Assembly (NCBI GenBank): GCA_020696885.1
Contig: JAJFMS010000343.1
Location: 1-5,169 of the forward strand
Direction of reading: 5' to 3'
DNA: 5,169 nt
Source: Armatimonadota bacterium
Lineage (GTDB): Bacteria; Armatimonadota; SYMT01
This document shows positions 1 through 5,169 of the stretch, piece by piece (position 1 is the first letter of the stretch; each line of letters begins with the position of its first letter). Both the position numbers and the translations under genes were made by a program. The notes beneath the pieces were generated by a model. It saw only the letters and a list, made by a program, of their open reading frames with translations, made no database searches and was not told the DNA's origin.

Positions 1-240
1 GTACTCGCCGTAGACCATCGCGTGGAGGTACTTGCCTGCCTGCTCCTGCACGGCGGCCACCACCGCCGGATGCGCGTGGCCCACGTTGTTGACGCCGATC
101 CCCGCCAGGAAGTCCAGATACTGCCGGCCATCCCGCGTATAGACCGTGGCGCCGCGCGCGCGCTCCACCACCAGCCCCATCGGCGCGTCCGAGGTCTGGC
201 AGACGTGCCGCCTGAAAGTATCGCTGAGTTCGGATGCCAT
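1..240 (-). CDS. Class III PLP-dependent aminotransferase, N-terminal part (runs off left edge)
   Basis: The minus strand reads 80 codons from ATG (complement of 238-240) to base 1 without a stop, so only the N-terminus is present. It begins MASELSDTFRRHVCQTSDAP. The stretch at residues 41-65 (YLDFLAGIGVNNVGHAHPAV and following) is the N-terminal signature of class III aminotransferases such as acetylornithine, 4-aminobutyrate and related aspartate-aminotransferase-family enzymes: a YLDF strand, a G-(I/V)-x-V-N-N-x-G-H turn, then HPAVV leading into a helix. KYLHAMVYGEY follows at 70-80. The family transfers an amino group between an amino acid and a 2-oxo acid using PLP on a lysine, which here would lie outside the window. 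No alternative ATG, GTG or TTG was found just upstream in frame, so ATG 240 is the likely start, although no clear Shine-Dalgarno precedes it. The gene diverges from the NRPS with 238 bases between starts. It may make a building block for the peptide or may be unrelated; substrate specificity cannot be read from this part. Confidence 0.88.
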   Translation of the reverse strand, partial: MASELSDTFRRHVCQTSDAPMGLVVERARGATVYTRDGRQYLDFLAGIGVNNVGHAHPAVVAAVQEQAGKYLHAMVYGEY

Positions 241-283
241 CTGGATGGGGTTTCGCGCGCGGGAGATTGGGACTGTAGTAGGT

Positions 284-292
284 ATTATCCCA
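284..292 (-). promoter_or_regulatory. Candidate extended -10 promoter for the aminotransferase
   Basis: On the minus strand this reads TGGGATAAT, which fits an extended -10 (TGn followed by TATAAT) with one mismatch, G for the first T. It would place a transcription start near base 277, giving a leader of about 37 bases before ATG 240. I see no good TTGACA-like -35 at 17-18 bases spacing, which extended -10 promoters can tolerate. On the plus strand the overlapping TATTAT at 283-288 could serve the NRPS, but it also lacks a recognisable -35. This is a pattern match only. Confidence 0.28.
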
Positions 293-322
293 CCTCCCCA
301 CCCGGTGACACCCGCCGGCGCA

Positions 323-338
323 ACCGCCAGCTGGCGGT
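323..338. repeat. Perfect 16-bp palindrome, candidate operator
   Basis: The sequence ACCGCCAGCTGGCGGT is a perfect palindrome of two 8-base arms with no spacer; the flanking bases do not pair. It lies between two divergent genes, about 45 bases upstream of the candidate aminotransferase start of transcription and 140 bases before the NRPS ATG. That size and symmetry suit a dimeric helix-turn-helix regulator. No regulator gene is in the window to match it with, and a GC-rich palindrome can arise by chance, so the operator role is inferred. It is a poor terminator candidate because there is no loop and no T tract. Confidence 0.45.
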
Positions 339-386
339 GCATCCAGGAGACAGAGTCCTCCGCACCAAAGTGTTCGCTTATCCGGA

Positions 387-410
387 CAGCGAGAAATCGA
401 TATCTCGCTG
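387..410. repeat. 24-bp near-perfect inverted repeat in the NRPS leader, candidate operator or hairpin
   Basis: The arms CAGCGAGA (387-394) and TCTCGCTG (403-410) are exact reverse complements. They flank AATCGATA, whose central ATCGAT (396-401) is itself palindromic. Only one pair (395/402, A opposite A) breaks symmetry across the full 24 bases. The element ends 68 bases before the NRPS ATG, where a repressor or activator dimer could bind. If transcribed, it could also fold as an 8-bp stem in the 5' leader. No T tract follows on the plus strand, so a classical terminator is unlikely. Its sequence differs from the palindrome at 323-338, so the two would probably be read by different factors. 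Confidence 0.5.
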
Positions 411-464
411 CCACGCCAATGGGCCCAGACCGCCAACTATGGAGTAGGTGGAACCGTTACTGCC

Positions 465-470
465 AGGGGT
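465..470 (+). promoter_or_regulatory. Weak ribosome binding site for the NRPS start at 479
   Basis: AGGGGT lies eight bases before ATG 479 and partly matches the Shine-Dalgarno AGGAGGT. The in-frame ATGs at 419 and 245 have no comparable site and would add residues that do not look NRPS-like. The match is poor, so this supports the start choice only modestly. Confidence 0.35.
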
Positions 471-478
471 GCTGGGCG

Positions 479-3400
479 ATGGGCGTACAAGATTCTCCGA
501 CCCGACTGGACGCCGTAGTGCGTGGCTATCTCCAATCCGGGTGGGAAGACGGCGGCGAGCTCATCATCCCCTCCGAGCCGCTGCACGCCCTCATCGAGGC
601 GCGGGCGCGGAGGCATCCGGAGCGCGAGGCGGTGCTGGGTGGCGGCAGCGGGCTGAGCTACCGGGAGTTGACCGTCCGGGCGGACCAGATCGCCCGCTTA
701 CTGCTGGCGCGGGGGGTCCAGACGGAAGATCGGGTGGCGGTCTGCCTGCCGCGCACGCCGGAGCTGGTGGCGGTGCTGTTGGGCATCCTGAAGGCGGGCG
801 CCTGTTACGTGCCGCTGGACGCCGCCTACCCGCGAGAGCGCCTGGAGCTAATGCTGCGGAGCAGCGGCGCCGCGCTGCTGCTCACCGACTCCTCACTCCT
901 GCCGGGCCTGCCCGAATCCGAGGCGCGACCGCTGCTGCTCGACCAGCTTCCGGAGCCGCACGGCGCGGACCATCCGCCCGCGCCGTTTCCCACCGTCCAC
1001 CCCGGGCAACTCGCCAACGTCATCTACACCTCGGGCTCCACCGGGGTGCCCAAGGGGGTGGCGATCGAGCACCGGAGTGTCGCGGCGCTGGCGGCGTGGG
1101 CGGGCAGGCTTTACTCCCCCGCGGAGCTGGCCGGGGTGCTGGCCGGCACCTCCATCTGCTTCGATCTGTCTGTGTTCGAGCTGTTCGTAACGCTCTGCTG
1201 CGGCGGCACCGTGGTGCTGGCGGCGAACGCGCTGGGGTTGAAAGACCTGCCGGAGCGGGACCGGGTGACCCTGGTCAACACCGTACCCTCCGCCATCAAA
1301 GAGCTGGCGCGCGTGGGAGGCATCCCGCCCGGCGTCCTTACGATCAACCTGGCCGGGGAGGCGCTCTCGCCCGAGCTGGTGGACCTCCTCTACGCCACCA
1401 CCGGCGTCGAGCGGGTCTACGACCTCTACGGCCCCACGGAAGACACGGTCTACTCCACCTGCGCGCTGCGGCTGCCGCACTCCGCGGCCACCATCGGCCG
1501 GCCGCTTCCCGGAACCCGCGCGTATGTCCTGGATGCGGACCTGCAGCCTCCAGCCCCCGGAGAAGCCGGCGAGCTGTACCTCGGCGGCGCCGGGCTGGCC
1601 CGCGGGTACCTCCACCGGCCGGATCTCACCCACGAGCGGTTCGTCAGTTGCCCGGTCGCCGGCGCGCCGGATGAGCGGGTCTACCGCACCGGCGACCTGG
1701 TGCGGCGGCTGCCGGACGGCCAGCTCGAGTACCTCGGACGGCTCGACCAGCAGGTGAAGATCCGGGGCTACCGGATTGAGCTGGGCGATATCGAGGCGGC
1801 GATCCGGCGCCAGCCGGGCATCCGGGATACCGTCGTCACCGCACCGGAGAGCGCGACGGGCGACCGGCGGCTGGTGGCCTACGTCGTCTGGGAAGCGGGT
1901 GAGCCAGGCGAGCTTTCATCCCTACGCCGGGCGCTGGGAGATTCGCTGCCAGGCTACATGCTGCCGGAAGCGCTCGTAACACTAGACCGCATCCCGCTCA
2001 CACCAAACGGTAAGATCGATCGTCGCGCCCTGCCGTTGCCCGCGGTCGACGACACGCCGGGCGAGCACCTCGCCCCGCGCACCGAGCTGGAGGCGGCGTT
2101 AGCCCGGATCTGGAGCCGCGTGCTCGGGCGAGAAGCCGTGGGGATCCACGACGACTTCTTCGACCAGGGAGGTCACTCGCTCCTGGCGATGCGGGTGCTC
2201 CAGCAGATCCAGCAGGAACTTTCGCTGGATCCACCGGTCCGCCTCTTGTTCGAGGAGCGGACCGTGGCCGGGCTGGCGGCGGCGCTGGCTCAACTACCTC
2301 CAGCGGCCACAACCGCAAGCCTGCCCCTCCCGCAGGCTGCGGAGGAGCGCGTGCCCGCCTCCGCGCAGCAAGAGGCCTTGTGGTTCCTGGAGCAGCTCTA
2401 TCCCGGTCAGAACGGCTACAACATTCCGATCGTGCTGCGCCTCTCCGGTCCGGTGGATGGGGCAGCCCTCGCGAAGTGCCTGCAGGAGCTGGTGGCTCGC
2501 CACCCCTTGCTGCGATCCCGGCTTGCCGCCGACGCGAGCGGGGTGGGGCTGGAATTCACCTCCGTGCCGGACACCGTGCTGGTATACGCGGACCTGGAGT
2601 CCGTACCGGCGCCGCAGCGCGGGCAGGCCGCGCGGCAAGCCGCACTGCAAGTGTGCGACCCGCCGTTCGACCTCTCCGTGGCCCCTCTGTTCCGCGCGCA
2701 ACTCCTGCGCCTCGGCGAGACGGAGTGGCGCCTGGTGCTGTGCATCCACCACGCGGTGGCGGATGGGCTCTCCATCGAGCTGCTCCTGCGGGAGCTGGGC
2801 GTTCTCTACAACGCCCGGAAGGCTGGGCACGCGACCCCGCTCGCCGAGATGGCGGCCGGTTACCCGGACTACTGCCGCTGGCAGGGAGAGCAACTCCGGG
2901 GAGATGCCCTCCGGACCCAGCGGAGTTACTGGAAGCAGCAGTTGGCCGGACTGGACCCGGTGCTGGCCTTTCCCGCCGACCGCCCCCGCCCGGCGCACTT
3001 CACGGCGCAGGGAGGGCGAGTGCGGTCTACCGTGAGCGCCCGCACGGTGCAGCGGGTGGAGGCCCTCGCCCGGCGGCAGAAGGTGACCCTGTTTATGGTG
3101 CTCCTGGCGGCGTTCGCCGTGCTGCTCCAGCGATACTCCCAGCAAGAGGAGCTGGGGGTGGGAACTCCCGTCGCCGGGCGCAGCCGGCCGGAGTTCGAAG
3201 GAGTGTTCGGGTATTTCGTCAACACACTGCCTTTGCGGATCGATTGCACCGGAGACCCTTCGTTCGCCGCGCTGCTCCGGCGGGTTCGAGAGACCTGCAC
3301 CGGCGCCTTCGGGCATGCGGACCTCCCCTTCGCGCAGATCGTCGAGGCGCTGGAGGTGCCCCGCGATCCGTCTCGCGCCCCACTCACGCAAGCCTGGCTG

Positions 3401-5169
3401 ACACTGCAGGATGAGCCGGCACACCTGCTCCAGTTGCGGGGGATCGAAGCGGAGTTGCTCCCCGTCGATCCAGGCACCGCCAAGGTCGACCTCCTGCTGA
3501 TGCTCGAGCGAAGCGACGGCGAGATCCAGGCCACGCTGGAATACTACGCCAGCGTAACCGCACCGGAGACCGCCACACGGTTCCTGGAGCAGTTCGTCCG
3601 CCTGCTGGAGGCGCTCGACACGGCCGCAGAGCAGCCGCTCTCCCGGCTGCCGCTCCTTTCGGAGGCCGAGACGACGCGGGTGACCCGCACCTGGAACGAG
3701 ACGCGGACCCCGTATCCCGCGGAGTCCGTCCACCGGCTGTTCGAAGCGCAGGTCCGGCGCACGCCGGAGGCCGCCGCTCTCGTCTCGGAGGAAGGCACCG
3801 TCTCCTATGCCGAGCTGAACGAGCGCGCCAACCGGATGGCGCGGTGGCTGCAGGCGAACGGAGCGGTAACTGGCGACCTGGTCGGGATCTACCTCCCGCG
3901 CTCCGCCGAGCTGGTGGCCGTGCTCCTGGGCATCCTGAAGGCCGGTGCGGCCTACCTGCCGCTGGACCTGGCCTCGCCGCCGGAGCGGCTCCGGATGATG
4001 CTGGCGGAAGCCGGGGCGCCGCTGGTGGTCACCAGCACGTCGCTCGCCGCCGCGCTGGGCGAGCCGGACTGCCGGGTCCTACAGATCGACGGTCCGGAAG
4101 CCAACCTCGCCGCCTACGCCGTGGGCAACCTCGACCTCGACGCGGCGCCGGACGACCTGGCGTACGTGATGTTCACCTCCGGCTCCAGCGGCAAGCCGAA
4201 AGGCGTGGAGATCCCCCACCGGGCGATTGCGCGGCTGGTGTTCGGGGTGGACTACTGCGCGTTCGGTCCCGCGGAGACGCACCTACTGCTGGCGCCGGTC
4301 TCCTTCGACGCCTCCACGTTCGAGCTGTGGGGAGCGCTCCTCCACGGGGGCCGGTGCGCGCTGTTCCCGGACGCGCTGCCCACGCTCGAGGCGCTCGGCG
4401 CCGCGCTGCGGGACTACGAGGTCACGACGCTCTGGCTCACGGCCTCGCTGTTCAACTTCGTCATCGACGAGGAGCCGGAGCTCCTGGGCGGCCTGCGCCG
4501 GCTCCTCACGGGTGGAGAGGCGCTCTCCGTGCCGCACGTGCGCCGGGCGCTGGACCTGCTGCCCCACTTGCAACTGGTGAACGGCTACGGTCCCACCGAG
4601 GGCACCACGTTCACCTGCTGCTTCCCGATCCCGCGGCCGCTGTCGGACTACTGCTCCGTGCCCCTGGGCTCCCCGCTCGCGAACACGCGCGTCTACGTGC
4701 TCGACCGCTCGCTTCAGCCCGTACCGATTGGCGTTGCCGGGGAGCTGTACATTGCCGGCGACGGCCTCGCCCGCGGCTATCTGAACGACGCGGAGCTCAC
4801 GGCCAGGCGGTTCGTGAAGCTCACAATAGCCGGCGTGACCGAGCGCGCCTACCGGAGCGGGGACCTCGCTCGCTGGCGGGCGGATGGAACCCTGGAGTTC
4901 CTGGGCCGCGCCGATCGGCAGGTGAAGATCCGCGGTCACCGGATCGAGCCGGGCGAGATCGAAGCGCAACTCGGCCAGTGTGCGGAGGTTGCGGCGTCGG
5001 TAGTCCTGGTGCAGCCGGGCGCCGGGGGCGAGCCGGAGCTCCGCGCCTACGTGGTGCCCCGGCCCGGGCCTCCGCCGGACGAGACGGCGCTCCTGGCCCG
5101 CCTGGCGCAGCGCCTCCCGGCCTATCTCGTGCCAGGCCGCATCGCGTTCGTGCGTCGCCTGCCGCTCAC
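479..5169 (+). CDS. Nonribosomal peptide synthetase, initiating subunit, A-T-C-A (runs off right edge)
   Basis: One frame is open from ATG 479 to the last base (1563 codons plus two bases), with no stop or frameshift. It encodes a modular NRPS: A1 (about residues 34-520), T1/PCP (528-603), condensation domain C2 (622-1060) and A2 (1085 to the edge), ending RLPL-T where the PNGK(V/I)DR A10 motif should follow. A domains activate an amino acid as aminoacyl-AMP and load it onto the carrier phosphopantetheine; the C domain joins upstream and downstream residues. A domain directly at the N-terminus with no C, fatty-acyl ligase or formyltransferase ahead indicates a loading module taking a free amino acid. 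Pocket residues suggest Ala then Val. The start at 479 gives a 33-residue lead-in before the A domain; in-frame ATGs at 419 and 245 are less likely. Leucine TTA codons occur at 698 and 2099. At least a second carrier domain should follow outside the window. The product is not identifiable from this part. Confidence 0.96.
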   Translation, partial: MGVQDSPTRLDAVVRGYLQSGWEDGGELIIPSEPLHALIEARARRHPEREAVLGGGSGLSYRELTVRADQIARLLLARGVQTEDRVAVCLPRTPELVAVLLGILKAGACYVPLDAAYPRERLELMLRSSGAALLLTDSSLLPGLPESEARPLLLDQLPEPHGADHPPAPFPTVHPGQLANVIYTSGSTGVPKGVAIEHRSVAALAAWAGRLYSPAELAGVLAGTSICFDLSVFELFVTLCCGGTVVLAANALGLKDLPERDRVTLVNTVPSAIKELARVGGIPPGVLTINLAGEALSPELVDLLYATTGVERVYDLYGPTEDTVYSTCALRLPHSAATIGRPLPGTRAYVLDADLQPPAPGEAGELYLGGAGLARGYLHRPDLTHERFVSCPVAGAPDERVYRTGDLVRRLPDGQLEYLGRLDQQVKIRGYRIELGDIEAAIRRQPGIRDTVVTAPESATGDRRLVAYVVWEAGEPGELSSLRRALGDSLPGYMLPEALVTLDRIPLTPNGKIDRRALPLPAVDDTPGEHLAPRTELEAALARIWSRVLGREAVGIHDDFFDQGGHSLLAMRVLQQIQQELSLDPPVRLLFEERTVAGLAAALAQLPPAATTASLPLPQAAEERVPASAQQEALWFLEQLYPGQNGYNIPIVLRLSGPVDGAALAKCLQELVARHPLLRSRLAADASGVGLEFTSVPDTVLVYADLESVPAPQRGQAARQAALQVCDPPFDLSVAPLFRAQLLRLGETEWRLVLCIHHAVADGLSIELLLRELGVLYNARKAGHATPLAEMAAGYPDYCRWQGEQLRGDALRTQRSYWKQQLAGLDPVLAFPADRPRPAHFTAQGGRVRSTVSARTVQRVEALARRQKVTLFMVLLAAFAVLLQRYSQQEELGVGTPVAGRSRPEFEGVFGYFVNTLPLRIDCTGDPSFAALLRRVRETCTGAFGHADLPFAQIVEALEVPRDPSRAPLTQAWLTLQDEPAHLLQLRGIEAELLPVDPGTAKVDLLLMLERSDGEIQATLEYYASVTAPETATRFLEQFVRLLEALDTAAEQPLSRLPLLSEAETTRVTRTWNETRTPYPAESVHRLFEAQVRRTPEAAALVSEEGTVSYAELNERANRMARWLQANGAVTGDLVGIYLPRSAELVAVLLGILKAGAAYLPLDLASPPERLRMMLAEAGAPLVVTSTSLAAALGEPDCRVLQIDGPEANLAAYAVGNLDLDAAPDDLAYVMFTSGSSGKPKGVEIPHRAIARLVFGVDYCAFGPAETHLLLAPVSFDASTFELWGALLHGGRCALFPDALPTLEALGAALRDYEVTTLWLTASLFNFVIDEEPELLGGLRRLLTGGEALSVPHVRRALDLLPHLQLVNGYGPTEGTTFTCCFPIPRPLSDYCSVPLGSPLANTRVYVLDRSLQPVPIGVAGELYIAGDGLARGYLNDAELTARRFVKLTIAGVTERAYRSGDLARWRADGTLEFLGRADRQVKIRGHRIEPGEIEAQLGQCAEVAASVVLVQPGAGGEPELRAYVVPRPGPPPDETALLARLAQRLPAYLVPGRIAFVRRLPL
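578..2038 (+). other. Adenylation domain A1 (loading module), predicted Ala-like specificity
   Basis: All ten core motifs are present: A1 LSYREL (59-64), A2 LKAGACYVPLD (104-114), A3 YTSGSTGVPKG (183-193), A4 FDLS (228-231), A5 LYGPTE (316-321), A6 GELYLGGAGLARGYL (364-378), A7 YRTGDL (402-407), A8 around GRLDQQVKIRGYRIELGDIE (420-439), A9 LPGYMLP (490-496), A10 NGKIDR (510-515) with the catalytic lysine K512. Aligning by eye to PheA gives the pocket D229, L230, F233, N267, N290, A292, L316, V324, Y325, K512. From memory this is one change from DLFNNALTYK, a code linked to alanine, with a glycine-linked relative. TSICFDLSVFELF and VNTVPSA also fit that clade. Alanine or another small amino acid is inferred, not proven. 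Confidence 0.9.
2060..2287 (+). other. Peptidyl carrier (thiolation) domain T1
   Basis: Residues 528-603 match a carrier domain: a first helix (RTELEAALARIWSRVLG), then the core DDFFDQGGHSLL at 558-569, then the second helix and a VAGLAAAL end. S567 (codon at 2177-2179) is the expected attachment site for 4'-phosphopantetheine. It should carry the A1 amino acid and present it to the C domain. A Pro/Ala-rich linker (about 604-626) separates it from C2. No epimerisation domain follows, so the starter residue should stay L. Confidence 0.93.
2342..3658 (+). other. Condensation domain C2, probably LCL type
   Basis: Residues 622-1060 carry the seven condensation motifs in order: C1 SAQQEALWFLEQL (627-639), C2 ARHPLLRSRL (673-682), C3 HHAVADG (757-763) with the second histidine H758 as the expected catalytic residue, C4 YPDYCRW (795-801), C5 GYFVNTLPLR (911-920), C6 HADLPF (946-951) and C7 RDPSRAPL (962-969). 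The intact HHxxxDG argues for an active peptide-bond-forming domain and against a degenerate one. The LWFLEQL and YNIP features of C1, plus the lack of an epimerisation domain upstream, suggest an L-donor, L-acceptor type. The subtype is inferred from motifs; a phylogenetic placement would settle it. Confidence 0.92.
3731..5169 (+). other. Adenylation domain A2 (module 2), predicted Val specificity, cut by right edge
   Basis: Motifs from residue 1085 on: VSYAEL (1108-1113), LKAGAAYLPLD (1153-1163), FTSGSSGKPKG (1232-1242), FDAS (1276-1279), NGYGPTE (1368-1374), GELYIAGDGLARGYL (1421-1435), YRSGDL (1458-1463), A8 around GRADRQVKIRGHRIEPGEIE (1476-1495) and LPAYLVP (1546-1552). The A10 motif and its lysine fall just outside. 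The pocket by alignment to PheA is D1277, A1278, F1281, W1319, L1343, G1345, G1369, T1377, F1378, i.e. DAFWLGGTF. From memory this differs only at one branched aliphatic position from DAFWIGGTFK, the common valine code. SGSSG replaces SGSTG in A3 and RSGDL replaces RTGDL in A7; both are conservative. Confidence 0.9.

Larger units (their letters stand above)
241..478. promoter_or_regulatory. Divergent intergenic control region between aminotransferase and NRPS
   Basis: These 238 bases separate two genes that point away from each other, so they should hold promoters for both. Composition is locally less GC-rich than the genes, with an AT-rich patch near 273-289 and another near 392-403. The NRPS reading frame is open back to a TAG at 140-142, but protein-like sequence begins only after ATG 479. 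The stretch carries a candidate extended -10 on the minus strand, a perfect 16-bp palindrome (323-338), a 24-bp near-perfect inverted repeat (387-410) and a short GGTGACACC palindrome (304-312). No tRNA, other RNA gene or convincing small ORF was seen in it. Confidence 0.6.

Noticed and set aside
304..312. Short palindrome GGTGACACC
   Set aside because: Only four paired bases per arm; too short to call an operator on its own, although it lies in the control region.
22..447. Plus-strand 141-codon open frame over the aminotransferase and intergenic region
   Set aside because: It is antisense to the aminotransferase N-terminus, whose class III signature is clear, and then crosses the AT-richer spacer. 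Its translation is Arg/His/Pro-rich with no recognisable motif.
450..455. GGAACC followed by GTT, resembling an ECF sigma -35 element
   Set aside because: It is only 24 bases from the NRPS ATG and no matching -10 follows at 16-17 bases. A start of transcription there would fall inside the coding region.
761..795. 35-base near-repeat with 3908-3942 (three differences)
   Set aside because: This is the conserved A2-motif region shared by the two adenylation domains (ELVAVLLGILKAG). It reflects domain homology and does not show a mobile or recent duplicated element.
448..1674. Plus-strand 408-codon open frame starting with GTG
   Set aside because: It overlaps the A1 domain in another frame. The translation is Arg/Ala/Gly-rich low-complexity protein, a usual shadow in high-GC DNA, while the frame from 479 carries every A-domain motif.
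2294..3733. Minus-strand 479-codon open frame opposite the condensation domain
   Set aside because: It is codon-aligned antisense to the NRPS, the arrangement that most often leaves long open frames in GC-rich genes. It shows no known motif, while the plus strand holds C1-C7. The antisense frames at 893-1633 and 4283-4969 are explained in the same way.

Overview
The window is high-GC bacterial DNA carrying the start of a nonribosomal peptide synthetase (NRPS) gene and, divergently from it, the start of a class III aminotransferase gene. Both coding regions run off the window, so neither is complete. The codon preferences, the near-absence of clear Shine-Dalgarno sites and the style of the aminotransferase N-terminus would fit a high-GC NRPS-rich lineage such as Gemmatimonadota (Longimicrobium-like) or a myxobacterium. 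That assignment is an impression from memory and is not decisive. Two TTA leucine codons in the NRPS make a streptomycete less likely, or would place the gene under bldA control if it were one.

Layout: bases 1-240 (minus strand) encode the first 80 residues of a PLP-dependent class III aminotransferase. Bases 241-478 are a 238-base divergent intergenic region. It is visibly more AT-rich than the genes and holds a possible extended -10 element for the aminotransferase, a perfect 16-bp palindrome and a 24-bp near-perfect inverted repeat. From ATG 479 to the right edge one uninterrupted plus-strand frame encodes at least 1563 NRPS residues.

The NRPS domain order is A1-T1-C2-A2, with the window ending inside A2 just before its A10 motif. 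The protein starts directly with an adenylation domain and has no condensation domain in front of it, so it looks like the initiating enzyme of an assembly line. By motif alignment to PheA, the A1 pocket reads D-L-F-N-N-A-L-V-Y-K (alanine-like small residue) and the A2 pocket reads D-A-F-W-L-G-G-T-F (valine-like). The expected first intermediate is therefore Ala-Val bound to the carrier domain that should follow A2 outside the window. No epimerisation domain is present in the part seen.

The aminotransferase could supply or tailor an amino acid for the peptide, or could simply be a housekeeping neighbour; the sequence does not settle this. I see no previously undescribed system here. The points most worth checking are the loading-module architecture, the pocket predictions and the two inverted repeats in the shared control region. 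All other long open frames in the window are shadows of these two genes.
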